Positions 16,151-25,986 of a DNA stretch of 64,000 nt are shown here, in pieces. The DNA comes from Bacteroidota bacterium. GTDB lineage: Bacteria > Bacteroidota > Bacteroidia > Chitinophagales > Chitinophagaceae. The notes under the pieces are model-generated. The model was not told where the DNA came from and ran no database searches. It worked only from the letters and a program-made list of their open reading frames with translations. The stretch is taken from positions 1 to 64,000 of the forward strand of contig JAEZAM010000057.1 of assembly GCA_023430465.1 (NCBI GenBank). The letters are read 5' to 3'. Made by a program: the position numbers and the translations under genes. Within the stretch, counting starts at the first letter, position 1; the number at the start of each line of letters is the position of its first letter.

Positions 16151-16792
16151 ATGAGGAAATATTTCGCAGGTGCGCTTATCATACTGTTTCTCGTAATCGG
16201 GTTCAGTATCGAAACCCTTAGCGGTGTCGACAACATCGACTACCGCATCCTGCGTTATATTGAAAAAACAAGAACGGACGAACGCAGCACATTTTTTCGT
16301 TTTGTATCGGATATCAATAACCCGCTGTGCATTGCGGTGATTCTTGTATTGCTGGTTTCACGATGGATAAAGAAAGAGAAAGAATATTATTATAAAGCGT
16401 TCTTTGTGGCGCAGAGTATCATCTTCAGCCAGGCGATCACGTTTTCGTTCAAAGCGCTGTACGGACGCCTGCGGCCCCAGCTCTACGATCCCACATTCAT
16501 ATCCGTCATATCGGCAACGAACAAATCATTTCCATCCGGCCATACATCAGAAGCTGTGGCTACGGCGCTTGCGGTGAGCATGGTGGTGCCGAAATGGTGG
16601 GTGAGGTTACTGGCCTTCAGTTGGGCCGCCCTTATCGCTTACTCACGAATGTACCTCGGTGTTCACTATCCTTCCGATGTGCTGGGCGGAGCTATCGTGG
16701 GCATCTCGGGTGTATGGATCACCGTGGCACTACGCAAATGGATCCGCAAACGAAACAAGAAAAGCCAGCCCCCTATCCCTAACGCGGAATGA
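16151..16792 (+). CDS. PAP2-family membrane phosphatase
   Basis: 213 residues with about five or six transmembrane helices. The three PAP2 signature motifs are present: KALYGRLRP (near 102-110), PSGHT (near 128-132) and SRMYLGVHYPSDVLGG (near 165-180) with the catalytic His. Such enzymes dephosphorylate lipid phosphates such as undecaprenyl pyrophosphate or phosphatidic acid. The exact substrate is not deducible. It starts 5 bp after valS, likely co-transcribed. Its last 14 bases overlap the end of the convergent outer-membrane gene. Confidence 0.92.
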   Translation: MRKYFAGALIILFLVIGFSIETLSGVDNIDYRILRYIEKTRTDERSTFFRFVSDINNPLCIAVILVLLVSRWIKKEKEYYYKAFFVAQSIIFSQAITFSFKALYGRLRPQLYDPTFISVISATNKSFPSGHTSEAVATALAVSMVVPKWWVRLLAFSWAALIAYSRMYLGVHYPSDVLGGAIVGISGVWITVALRKWIRKRNKKSQPPIPNAE

Positions 16793-19580
16793 TGCTGACT
16801 GGCAGTATGAATTCAAACACGGTTACGCCCTGTTGACCGCTGCCCAAATCGCGGTCTGCGAGGTATGACCAGCGGAAACCGAAACTCAGCTCGTATTGAT
16901 TCCACCATTTTGTATCCACAAACAACTCAGCTCCGGTTGACTGCTGGTTACGGTACACTTTCCTGTCTGAACCAAATATGCGCGTGAAATCATAGAATGC
17001 ATTCAAGCGCACCCGCTGGAAATAAAGGATATTCCCGAAACCCCAATCAGGATAAATGAGGGGAAAATGATAGTTGTTGCGGACGCCCCAGAGTCTCACA
17101 GAATTGAAGGCATTGTAACCTCGTGAATAAGGAAATCTGCTGGCAAAGCGAATATCCGCCAGGCCTGTTTCCTGCCAGTTGGCATTGATTACAAGATTGT
17201 GTGTCTTCAGTAACCCTGGGAAATAAACCGTTCCGCTTGCGAGTAGCTGCCTGCTTTTCAAATCGGTGATGGCATGCCGGTATTGCAATCCAAGTGCGTA
17301 GCCCAATCTCGGGTAAATATGCTGTGGAGCCATCTCCACCTGCTCGCTCCAGGTTATAAAGTGATGCAGGTAATTGAAACTGCCACCTACTGCCGAATCT
17401 TTAAAAAGACCGCGGTTAAACTCCTGCGTGTTATAAAAATTGGAGCCGACATTGAGGTTTCGGTAGGTCTGGTTGCGTACCCAGGATAATGGGATACTAA
17501 ATCCAACGCGCGTATCGAGCTGATCAAACTCACGGACAGAATTGTTGATGATGCCGAGCCTGCTAAATGTGTATTGTGATCCGGCACTCAGGTAAGGAAA
17601 AAGACCACCATAGACAAAACTCACACCCGCAGCATGCGTTTTCTCATTTTCATTGTAGAGATAGTAAAGTTGCGTCTCGAATGTGTTCAGGATGTTCTGA
17701 CCATAGATCGAGAAACTGAATTCGGGATCCTCATAGTATGGTCGCCAGCTATGAATGTTGATCAGCCTGGTTGATTTTTTATAGGATGTCACATCAAATG
17801 ACCGTGAATACGTCCGCCCGTGGAGCAGTGGACTGACTGTTTTCTCCAAAGCAACCGGGAACATAGCATTCAACTGCTCCACCTCCGCGGCAGGCACCGG
17901 CGACCAGGTGACAGCATCCAGCGATTGTTGATGAAGTTGATATCCTTCCGCAGTAAATACTGACCAGCTCAGTTTTCCCGCCCCTGCGTTCACAAAATAG
18001 TTTCCCAATGGTGAACCATCCATGCGATAGATGCTGCGGTCCTGCAGCCGGATGTAATGAAGTTGATCCCTGCCTCCATAGCTTGCAGTGAAATAAACCT
18101 TACCCTGGTATACCGATGGGAAGCCAACTACATTGAACGAAGGGGGCGTAAGCCTGGTGGTGCTGCCGGTGGCAATGTTTGCCAGAGCAAGCGCCATGCG
18201 GCCATTCTCCAGCCTTACCGCAGTGACCAGGGAATCTTCATCGATAAATTTTGGATCTGTAAACAGATTGATATCCCCGGAACTGATCGTTGCCTTCACC
18301 GACCCATCTGCTGCATCAAGAATGTGCAATTCAGATTTACCAGAAGGAGCTATGTGCACCGCCGCAACCCTATTTCCCGAAGGGGATATGTCAGGCGTGA
18401 AATATCTTGTCCTGTGCCGAAGCGTTCGTTGTCTTCTGGTGTCAGTGTCCAGCACTTTGATTACGCTATAGTCCCTCCAGCGCCAGCGTGGATGCGTTTC
18501 ATAAGCAGCGTACACGATCTTGCCGTTGCGATAGCTGAACTGGTCGCTGGCCGCAATGTCCCGCACCCGTAACCAGTTTACTTTTCCATCGCGGAGCAAT
18601 ACAAAAGATGGCCGCCTGTCATAAGCAGACTGCAGAAACACCGTCCCTTCATCTGTGGCATAGGGAAACATTGAATTGGTAACTACCCGTGTATTTGCCG
18701 GAAACACTGCTGTGGAAGACGATTCATTGGAGGCTTCCTGGCTGGCCAGTTGCCTGTAATATTCGAATGCCTGCCGGCGAAATTCATCATACGAAATACC
18801 GGCGTGCTTTTTTATGGCGTGTTGAAATGGATAAAACAATCCCTCGAACGCCGAAGCATCGCGGGTGACCTTGCCCCAGAATCCTGCACCATATTTTTCA
18901 TAACCATAATTCACCAGCAGGTATCCCAGTTGATAATGGCCGGGAACATAATCTTTCAACGAGCCGTTGCGAAGCTTCATCCATGAGTAATTCTTACCGG
19001 CCTTCCAGAGTGCAGGGTAAGCATTCAGGAAAAGCGGCAGGCGTCCCCTGCCCTGTTGCGACAAAACGGTTTCGTTGTACACCGCATCACCTTCAAAGAA
19101 CCAGTCGGGGATGCTCACATTGGTGGCGAGGGCATAGCCTTCCTGTCCGAACAATGTGCCTATCAGTTTACTGATACCATTGTTGAAGTGATTGTATTGT
19201 TGTACGTGACGGTATTCATGCACTGCCAGTTGATCGGCCCAGGGAATGGCGCCCAATTCGAAATTATTAACCTGCGGTGTGAGATAAAATTCTGAGCGGA
19301 AGGGACCGAGCCCGACATAGCCATTGGCGATCGTTGTCTGATCCTGCAGGACAATGTCTATCTTCTTGAGCTTATTGCCGAGTGCGACCGGGGAGAGTGC
19401 TGCCTGTGCATGCACGATGTTGGCCACACGCTGCGCCTGGCTGTCAAGCCCCGCTGCGAAAATGATCCGGGCAGAATCGGTATTAATCTGCTTCCATTGA
19501 ACGGATGGCGGCGTGCCGCCGAATCGTTGGGCGTTGAGGAAAAGAGGCAGACACAATAGCAGTAGAAATGTAATTCTCAT
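16779..19580 (-). CDS. Outer-membrane protein with peptidase-MA-like zinc motif, propeller and barrel
   Basis: 933 residues with a signal peptide (MRITFLLLLCLPLFLNAQ). Residues 121-125 are HEYRH, an HExxH zinc motif, followed by WFFEGDA (Glu163), the third ligand arrangement of gluzincin 'peptidase MA-like' proteins. Residues about 290-560 contain repeated blades with DISPSGNRVAAVHI-like TolB/PD40 propeller elements. The last ~300 residues alternate aromatic and polar strands and look like an outer-membrane beta-barrel. The conserved architecture suggests a surface-facing or periplasm-facing barrel with an internal protease-like domain; activity unproven. Convergent with the PAP2 gene (14-bp overlap). 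Confidence 0.75.
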   Translation of the reverse strand: MRITFLLLLCLPLFLNAQRFGGTPPSVQWKQINTDSARIIFAAGLDSQAQRVANIVHAQAALSPVALGNKLKKIDIVLQDQTTIANGYVGLGPFRSEFYLTPQVNNFELGAIPWADQLAVHEYRHVQQYNHFNNGISKLIGTLFGQEGYALATNVSIPDWFFEGDAVYNETVLSQQGRGRLPLFLNAYPALWKAGKNYSWMKLRNGSLKDYVPGHYQLGYLLVNYGYEKYGAGFWGKVTRDASAFEGLFYPFQHAIKKHAGISYDEFRRQAFEYYRQLASQEASNESSSTAVFPANTRVVTNSMFPYATDEGTVFLQSAYDRRPSFVLLRDGKVNWLRVRDIAASDQFSYRNGKIVYAAYETHPRWRWRDYSVIKVLDTDTRRQRTLRHRTRYFTPDISPSGNRVAAVHIAPSGKSELHILDAADGSVKATISSGDINLFTDPKFIDEDSLVTAVRLENGRMALALANIATGSTTRLTPPSFNVVGFPSVYQGKVYFTASYGGRDQLHYIRLQDRSIYRMDGSPLGNYFVNAGAGKLSWSVFTAEGYQLHQQSLDAVTWSPVPAAEVEQLNAMFPVALEKTVSPLLHGRTYSRSFDVTSYKKSTRLINIHSWRPYYEDPEFSFSIYGQNILNTFETQLYYLYNENEKTHAAGVSFVYGGLFPYLSAGSQYTFSRLGIINNSVREFDQLDTRVGFSIPLSWVRNQTYRNLNVGSNFYNTQEFNRGLFKDSAVGGSFNYLHHFITWSEQVEMAPQHIYPRLGYALGLQYRHAITDLKSRQLLASGTVYFPGLLKTHNLVINANWQETGLADIRFASRFPYSRGYNAFNSVRLWGVRNNYHFPLIYPDWGFGNILYFQRVRLNAFYDFTRIFGSDRKVYRNQQSTGAELFVDTKWWNQYELSFGFRWSYLADRDLGSGQQGVTVFEFILPVSIIPR

Positions 19581-19586
19581 ATGATA

Positions 19587-19801
19587 ACTGAAAACTTAAA
19601 ACTTAAAACTGAAAACTGAAAACTCAAAACTTAAACTGAAAACTGAAAACTCAAGGCTGAAACTGAGAACCAACCGTTTGAACATTCAACGTTTTAGTGC
19701 GACCGAATTTTCAAGTTTATAGCCGCGAGTTTTGAACTTAAGTTCATGGTTTTGCGTTTTAAGTTTTCAGTTTTGCGTTTTGAGTTTTTTATTTTGAATT
19801 T
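19587..19801. repeat. Inverted pair of AAAACTT/AAAACTG heptad tracts
   Basis: 19587-19670 consists of about eleven 7-bp units (AAAACTT, AAAACTG, AAAACTC). 19749-19801 carries the complementary units (GTTTTGC, GTTTTAA, GTTTTCA, GTTTTGA) in inverted orientation. The second tract runs into the last codons of the isoaspartyl peptidase gene. Confidence 0.8.
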
Positions 19802-20817
19802 GACTCCTTGTAGATCTTCACCACTCTGTTATCTCCTTCCTTCACATAGCCCCGATACATCCCCTCAGTACAAAACGGCATTGCGATATTACCGTATTTA
19901 TCGACAGCTATCAAACCTCCATCACCGCCAAGCGCAGGTAATTGTTTCATGATCATTTCATCAGCGGCCTCCCTGAGTGAGATTTTTCCAAACTCCATCC
20001 GGTCGCTCACGGCTTTTGCGAGGACAAGCCGGATATAAAATTCGCCCCAGCCCGTACCGCTCAGTGCGGCAGTCGCATTGTTGGCATATGTACCCGCGCC
20101 AATGATCGGCGCATCACCGATGCGGCCAAATTTCTTATTGGTCATACCCCCCGTGCTGGTAGCGGCAGCAAGGTTCCCATGTCTGTCCAGGGCCACAGCG
20201 CCAACGGTTCCGTATTTATCATCATGATTGCTTTTATCCCGAAGGCCTGTTCGGCGGGCGGTGTCGATGCTCTTCAATGAGTCTCGAATTATGAGGCGCT
20301 TCCAGCCTTCATACCGTTCGGCGGTATGGAACCACGACGGATCTACGATCTCAAGACCCTGGGCTTTTGCAAACTCATCAGCTCCTTTTCCCGCCATCAT
20401 CACATGCGGGCTTTTCTCCATCACTGCCCGTGCCGCGGAAATGGGATGCCGCACGGTTGTAACACCTGCCACCGAACCTGCTCGTTTATCCTTCCCGTCC
20501 ATGATAGCGGCATCCAGTTCATTTTTACCATCTGCAGTGAACACTGCACCACGACCGGCATTGAAGAGCGGGTTGTCTTCCATGTATTTGACGGCGGCCT
20601 CTACCGCATCCAGGGAGGTTCCACCTGCGGCCAGTATCTTTTCACCGATCATCAACGCCGTATCCAGTGCAGCGGTGTAAGCTCTTTCTTTCTGCACGGT
20701 CATCTGCGATTTAAGGATCGTACCCGCGCCGCCATGTATCACCAGTACATACTTCGGCTTTTGGGCGAGCGACGCCAGGGAAAAGAAAAGTGAAAATGTG
20801 ATGAGCAGCTTCCTCAT
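19789..20817 (-). CDS. Isoaspartyl peptidase / L-asparaginase (N-terminal nucleophile hydrolase)
   Basis: 342 residues from ATG 20817, which begins a signal peptide (MRKLLITFSLFFSLASLAQ); the product is therefore periplasmic. The mature N-terminus reads VLVIHGGAGT. The autocleavage site is GTVGAVALD with nucleophile Thr204, followed by ATSTGGMTNKKFGRIGD, the substrate-binding GDAPIIGAG and the GTGWGE loop. Family members self-cleave into alpha and beta subunits and hydrolyse beta-aspartyl dipeptides and asparagine. Its last codons (SNSK) lie in a heptad repeat tract. Divergent from the TamB gene with a 67-bp shared upstream region. Confidence 0.93.
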   Translation of the reverse strand: MRKLLITFSLFFSLASLAQKPKYVLVIHGGAGTILKSQMTVQKERAYTAALDTALMIGEKILAAGGTSLDAVEAAVKYMEDNPLFNAGRGAVFTADGKNELDAAIMDGKDKRAGSVAGVTTVRHPISAARAVMEKSPHVMMAGKGADEFAKAQGLEIVDPSWFHTAERYEGWKRLIIRDSLKSIDTARRTGLRDKSNHDDKYGTVGAVALDRHGNLAAATSTGGMTNKKFGRIGDAPIIGAGTYANNATAALSGTGWGEFYIRLVLAKAVSDRMEFGKISLREAADEMIMKQLPALGGDGGLIAVDKYGNIAMPFCTEGMYRGYVKEGDNRVVKIYKESNSK

Positions 20818-20884
20818 GTTATGATTTTTGAGCAATTTACCCTGTATTTCGCCAGCGGCAGGCTTCAGCCTTTTGAAACAACCA

Positions 20885-23800
20885 ATGTCTGGTTGGGTCG
20901 GTCTTGCCAATTACCGGGGCGGATTCATTAAATTTGTCCCTAAATTCCTGAATCTGAGGAAATTCAAAAAAATACTGTTGTGGTTTTTCCTGTCGCTGAT
21001 CATGATCATCCTGGCGGCATGGATTTTCATTCAGACCCCATTCGGGCAAAACTGGCTCATCTCTAAAGTTACTTACCGCCTTTCCAAAGATCTGCAGACA
21101 AGGATCGAAATCAAACATGTTGATTTTTCATTGTTCAATAACATGCACCTGCAGGGAGTATTGGTCGAAGACCGGCAGCGTGACACACTGCTGTATGCCG
21201 GCGAAGCAAGAGTAAGGATCACTGACTGGTTTTTTTTCAAAGACAATATCGAACTGAAATATATTGGACTTACTGATGCAACCGTGCATATGCAGCGCGA
21301 AGATTCGGTGTGGAATTACCAGTTCATCCTTGACTATTTCGCTTCACCAAAATCATCCGGCAAGTCCGATAGTACAACCACACTTAACCTGAGGCAGGTG
21401 GAACTTGACAACATTGCTTTCAGGAAAACGGACAAGTGGCTGGGGCAGGATATGCTGATAAGGCTGGGCAGCCTTGACCTGGAAGCAAAGGATGTGAATT
21501 TTTCCAAAAAGATCATCAACCTGGGTTCATTAACCCTGGCAGAACCATATGTGTCATTGAAAAATTATACGCGGCTGAAGCCGGCATCGCTCCCGATCCC
21601 CGAGCAGCCCGTCAGTGTGGATTCATTGCTCAAATGGAATGCCGCCGGATGGATCATGAAGGTGGAACAACTGGATATTACAAATGGCACCTTCCGTACT
21701 GATGCCGGCAATTCGGCTCCCCTGCCAGGTTTTGACGGACAGCATATTTCATTTGAACAGATCAATGGCAGCTTTCGCAACCTGACATGGGAAAAGGATA
21801 CAGTGCGTTCCGCCATTACACTTCAAACAAAAGAGCGCAGTGGTTTCGTGGTAAAAAATCTCCAGGCTGACCTGAAGATGACACCGGAAGAAATGGCGTT
21901 CAGCAAGCTGGAAATAAAAACCAACAACAGTGTCATCCGGGATTATTTCAGAATGAGCTTTGACGATTTCAGCGACATGGGTGATTTCATTCACGCTGTA
22001 AAAATGCAGGCCAATTTTGCGAACTCGGAGATAGACAGTGATGACATTGCCTATTTCGCGCCAGGCATGAGTAGCTGGAAAAAGAATATCACGGTCAATG
22101 GAAATGTACGGGGTACGGTGGATGATTTGCTGGGTACAGATCTCGTCATTACCGCCGGTAACAACACCGTGCTGAATGGGGATGTAAGCCTGACGGGTTT
22201 GCCGGATATCAACCAGACCTTTATCGATTTCAAGGCAAATGAATTCCGTACAACATACGCCGATGCTGTGACCTTTGCACCCGCGCTTGCCAGGGTGACA
22301 AAGCCAAACCTTCGAAAGATTCAATATCTCCGATTCAACGGCAGCTTTACAGGGTTCATCCGCGACTTTGTAACGTATGGTACGATACAAACCAACCTTG
22401 GCTTTGTAAAGAGTGACCTTAACATGAAACTGCCGATCGGCGCACAGCCGGTTTACTCCGGAACTATCTCAACTGATTATTTCAGGCTGGGTGATTTTCT
22501 CGGCGATACCACAATCGGTGTTGTATCACTCGAAGGCTCCGTGAAAGGAACCGGATTCGACGAACGCTATCGAAATACGGAAGTCGATGGTAAGATTCAT
22601 TTTGCTGATTACAAGGGTTACCGCTACCAGAACATTGATCTCAATGGAACGCTGGTAAAAAAGAAATTCGATGGTTTTGTTGCCATTAACGACCCGGAAG
22701 TGGAATTAACACTAAATGGTCTTATCGATTTCAACAGTAAGATCCCCACCTTCAACTTCCTTGCAGATGTAAAGAAAGCAAACCTTGCCCGGCTCAAACT
22801 GATGAAGGAAGACGTGGCGTTTACCGGAAAACTGAACCTCGACTTTACGGGCGATAACATCGATAATTTTCTCGGCACCGCGTCCATCTCTGAAGCGGTG
22901 CTGACAAGGAATGGTAATCCCCTGCCTTTTGATTCACTGAAAATATCTTCTGCTTATACGGATAATGTGAAAACCATCACGGCCAGTTCAAATGAGTTCC
23001 AGGCGAGGGTGACCGGTAATTTCACCATCCGTGATCTGCCGGATGCGTTCAAGCTGTTTCTGAACAAATACTACCCGGCATATATCGCGGCGCCGCGATC
23101 AAGACCGGCGAATGAATCGCTTAGCTTCGATATCACCACCCAATATGTAGATGATTATATCCGTTTAATCGATAGCAGCCTGTCCGGTTTCAACAATGCA
23201 CACATCACCGGCGATATCAATACAGGAACGAATGAGCTCAACCTGAACGCCGAGATACCCCAGTTCAAATACGGGCGTTATAATTTCGACGACGTTCGAT
23301 TGACAGCGAAGGGAACCGAGGATAGCCTTTCGGTAGCAGGCGGCGCTTCCAACATCAATATCAGCGACAGCCTGAATGTACCGATCGCCTTATTTAATAT
23401 CACTGCGCGAAATGACTCCTCCAAGGTCCGCATCTATACAGGTGCTAACCAGGCGATCAACCAGGCAAGCATCAATGCGGAAGTACTGACATTTGAAAAC
23501 GGCGTGAGGATAGAATTTGATCAATCGAATTTCCTCGTAAATGGAAAGACCTGGACGATCGAGGAAAACGGCGAACTTGAATTCAGAAACAGCATACCCG
23601 CCAGCGGCCAGCTCGTGCTGCGTGAAAGCAACCAGGAGGTGCGCGTAAGGACCAGGCCATCTGAGACCGGCGACTGGAATGATGTATTGGTCGATCTGAA
23701 AAAGGTGAACATCGGCGATTTCGCCCCATTCTTTTTACCAAAGAACAGGCTGGAGGGACTTGTGTCGGGTAGCCTCATCGCTGAAGATCCGATCAACAAT

Positions 23801-25789
23801 CTGTATATAAGTTCGGACAATATTGTTGGAGAAGGTATCCGCCTTGACAATGATTCGCTTGGTGATATCAAAGCAAGCATGGTATATGATAATAAAAACA
23901 AGGAATTGAAGGTAAACGGCAATACCCTCAATGAACAGAACAGCCTGGCGTTTGATGTCAACCTGTTCTTTGCGAACCCCGAGGCTGCAGCGAACAACAT
24001 CATTGCACTAAAGGCAAATAATTTTCAGTTAAGTATCCTTAACCGTTTCCTGGGAACGCTGTTTACCGACATCCAGGGTTATGTTACAGGCAACTTCGAT
24101 CTCAAAGGAAGATTTGATGAACTGGAAATAACGGGTAAGGGAAGACTTCGCGATGCAGGCATGAAAGTCATCTTCACCCAATGTTTTTACAAGATCCAGG
24201 ATACGGATATCGAGTTGAAGCCAACCGAGATCGACCTGAACGGCATCGTGTTGACGGATCCTGTAACGGGCAACCCTGTCTACCTAACCGGAGGCATACA
24301 GCACTCGGCATTTAAAAACATGTTCTTTGACCTGTCAGTGGGCACAAGGCGGCCAAACACAACAGGAGCATCAGATAACAAGCCGATCCTGCTGCTCAAT
24401 ACCGGCTATAATGATAACAAACAGTTTTATGGCCGCGTACTGGGTACCGGATCATTCTCGCTGTCAGGACCTCAGTCTGACATCTTCATGAAAATAGATG
24501 CGACGGCTTCCACCACCGACAGCAGCAACATTACGCTGCCATCGAGTACCAGCCGCGAGACAGGCATTGCCGACTTCCTGGTGGAAAGAAAATATGGACA
24601 GGAAATGGTGGACAGCACCGGCGGTCGCGGTGCGGCCAATGTTACCTATGATGTGGACGTTACCGCCAATCCCATGCTGGCAGTGCGTGTAGTGCTGGAT
24701 GAACTAACCGGTGACGAGATCAAAGGCAGCGGACGTGGTACACTGAATATCCACGCTGGCACAAATGAAAGCCTGACCATGCGTGGTCGCTTTGATATTG
24801 AAAAAGGGAATTATCTCTTCACGTTCCAGTCGTTCTTTCCCAAACCGTTCGAGATCGTTCCCGGCACAGAGAACTATATAAGCTGGACGGGTGATCCTCT
24901 GAATGCGAAGATCCAGTTTGAGGCCCGCTATACTGCAGAACGCGTCAGCTTTGCACCGCTCGCGAATGGCCTGTCGAATTTCGACCAGTCGTATGCCAAG
25001 CTACGTGAAGATGTATACGTAATGGCTGATCTGACTGGCGACCTCTTCAAACCTGATTTCAAATTCAGGCTGGAGTTTCCCCCGAACAGCGTTGCCAACA
25101 ATGATTTCACGATTGCCTCGAATATCGACCAGATCGAGAAGAACCCGAATGAGATAAACCGCCAGGTGACGTATCTCATCGTGTTCAATAGTTTTGCACC
25201 ACCCGAAAACGGACAAAGCTCTACCGGGTTTGGTACAACGATCAATGAGCTCACCTACAATACGATCTCCACGATCAGCGGATTATTTTTTAATGAAATA
25301 AACAAGAAACTGAACAGCGAGTTATCCAAGATCCTGAAGACGGATAACATCAGTATCAATTTCAGTGGGGCGGTTTATAATCGAAACCTGCTGGATCAGC
25401 AATCGAGCAACGGGTTCAGTCCGAACCAGACCAACCTCAATGTGAATGTGCCGATCTCGCTGTTCAAAGATCGATTTATTGTAACCCTGGGAAGTACGCT
25501 GGATGTGCCGTTGCAATCAACGATACAGCAGAGTGTGCAGTTCCTGCCGGATGTAACGGCAGAGTGGCTGATCAACCAGACGGGTACTATTCGGGCGAGC
25601 TTCTTTTACCGGCAGAACCTGGATTATCTTACAACGAGTACATCAGGAGCTGCACGGACCCAGCGTTCGGGTGCAAGCATTGCGTATCGGAAGGAATTTG
25701 AAAGCCTGAAGGATCTGTTCCGCACCCGAAGCCAGCGAGCGCGTGCGCGGCAGCAGAACAGGGAAGAACGGCTGAAACGGAGGGAGTAA
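20885..25789 (+). CDS. TamB-like translocation/assembly module protein (DUF490)
   Basis: 1634 residues from ATG 20885. An N-terminal transmembrane anchor (LLWFFLSLIMIILAAW) is followed by a very long repetitive beta-strand region, as in AsmA/TamB bridge proteins. The C-terminal ~450 residues carry the TamB domain (for example GNYLFTFQSFFPKPFEIVPG). The tail is basic (RQQNREERLKRRE). Family role: a periplasm-spanning protein linking inner and outer membranes, implicated in outer-membrane protein assembly and lipid transport. The start is uncertain: a good promoter box lies at 20904-20936, inside this frame. That would imply translation from a non-ATG codon such as CTG 20948 or 20954, giving an N-terminus like xNLRKFKKILL. 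Confidence 0.9.
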   Translation: MSGWVGLANYRGGFIKFVPKFLNLRKFKKILLWFFLSLIMIILAAWIFIQTPFGQNWLISKVTYRLSKDLQTRIEIKHVDFSLFNNMHLQGVLVEDRQRDTLLYAGEARVRITDWFFFKDNIELKYIGLTDATVHMQREDSVWNYQFILDYFASPKSSGKSDSTTTLNLRQVELDNIAFRKTDKWLGQDMLIRLGSLDLEAKDVNFSKKIINLGSLTLAEPYVSLKNYTRLKPASLPIPEQPVSVDSLLKWNAAGWIMKVEQLDITNGTFRTDAGNSAPLPGFDGQHISFEQINGSFRNLTWEKDTVRSAITLQTKERSGFVVKNLQADLKMTPEEMAFSKLEIKTNNSVIRDYFRMSFDDFSDMGDFIHAVKMQANFANSEIDSDDIAYFAPGMSSWKKNITVNGNVRGTVDDLLGTDLVITAGNNTVLNGDVSLTGLPDINQTFIDFKANEFRTTYADAVTFAPALARVTKPNLRKIQYLRFNGSFTGFIRDFVTYGTIQTNLGFVKSDLNMKLPIGAQPVYSGTISTDYFRLGDFLGDTTIGVVSLEGSVKGTGFDERYRNTEVDGKIHFADYKGYRYQNIDLNGTLVKKKFDGFVAINDPEVELTLNGLIDFNSKIPTFNFLADVKKANLARLKLMKEDVAFTGKLNLDFTGDNIDNFLGTASISEAVLTRNGNPLPFDSLKISSAYTDNVKTITASSNEFQARVTGNFTIRDLPDAFKLFLNKYYPAYIAAPRSRPANESLSFDITTQYVDDYIRLIDSSLSGFNNAHITGDINTGTNELNLNAEIPQFKYGRYNFDDVRLTAKGTEDSLSVAGGASNINISDSLNVPIALFNITARNDSSKVRIYTGANQAINQASINAEVLTFENGVRIEFDQSNFLVNGKTWTIEENGELEFRNSIPASGQLVLRESNQEVRVRTRPSETGDWNDVLVDLKKVNIGDFAPFFLPKNRLEGLVSGSLIAEDPINNLYISSDNIVGEGIRLDNDSLGDIKASMVYDNKNKELKVNGNTLNEQNSLAFDVNLFFANPEAAANNIIALKANNFQLSILNRFLGTLFTDIQGYVTGNFDLKGRFDELEITGKGRLRDAGMKVIFTQCFYKIQDTDIELKPTEIDLNGIVLTDPVTGNPVYLTGGIQHSAFKNMFFDLSVGTRRPNTTGASDNKPILLLNTGYNDNKQFYGRVLGTGSFSLSGPQSDIFMKIDATASTTDSSNITLPSSTSRETGIADFLVERKYGQEMVDSTGGRGAANVTYDVDVTANPMLAVRVVLDELTGDEIKGSGRGTLNIHAGTNESLTMRGRFDIEKGNYLFTFQSFFPKPFEIVPGTENYISWTGDPLNAKIQFEARYTAERVSFAPLANGLSNFDQSYAKLREDVYVMADLTGDLFKPDFKFRLEFPPNSVANNDFTIASNIDQIEKNPNEINRQVTYLIVFNSFAPPENGQSSTGFGTTINELTYNTISTISGLFFNEINKKLNSELSKILKTDNISINFSGAVYNRNLLDQQSSNGFSPNQTNLNVNVPISLFKDRFIVTLGSTLDVPLQSTIQQSVQFLPDVTAEWLINQTGTIRASFFYRQNLDYLTTSTSGAARTQRSGASIAYRKEFESLKDLFRTRSQRARARQQNREERLKRRE
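20904..20936 (+). promoter_or_regulatory. Candidate TamB promoter overlapping the annotated N-terminus
   Basis: TTG (20904), 22-bp spacer and TAAATTTG (20929-20936) match the Bacteroidota consensus. If used, transcription begins near 20943, downstream of the only upstream ATG, and the protein start must be non-ATG. Confidence 0.4.
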
Positions 25790-25870
25790 GAACGGGATGC
25801 GGGAGGCGGGGCGCTCTCTATACCAGCGGCGACTAAGTGCCCGCTTGCCCTGACTGACATCTTATTTCAA

Positions 25871-25898
25871 CCTCAATCTCAACCCTTGCCTCAATCTG
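25871..25898. repeat. Imperfect CCTCAA repeat
   Basis: CCTCAATCTCAACCCTTGCC and following bases contain imperfect hexads of the family at 117-143. Confidence 0.45.
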
Positions 25899-25954
25899 CT
25901 CTGCTCTCGTTTTGTTGCTAATTCTCACCTCTTCTCCACTCTATCAAAATTTTG

Positions 25955-25962
25955 TATATTTG
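25955..25962 (+). promoter_or_regulatory. -7 element of the ABC-F gene
   Basis: TATATTTG matches TAnnTTTG exactly. No well-spaced -33 TTG was found. Predicted transcription start about 25969, giving a leader of roughly 100 bases. Confidence 0.5.
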
Positions 25963-25986
25963 CAGTCTTCAATCGTACAAATCAGA

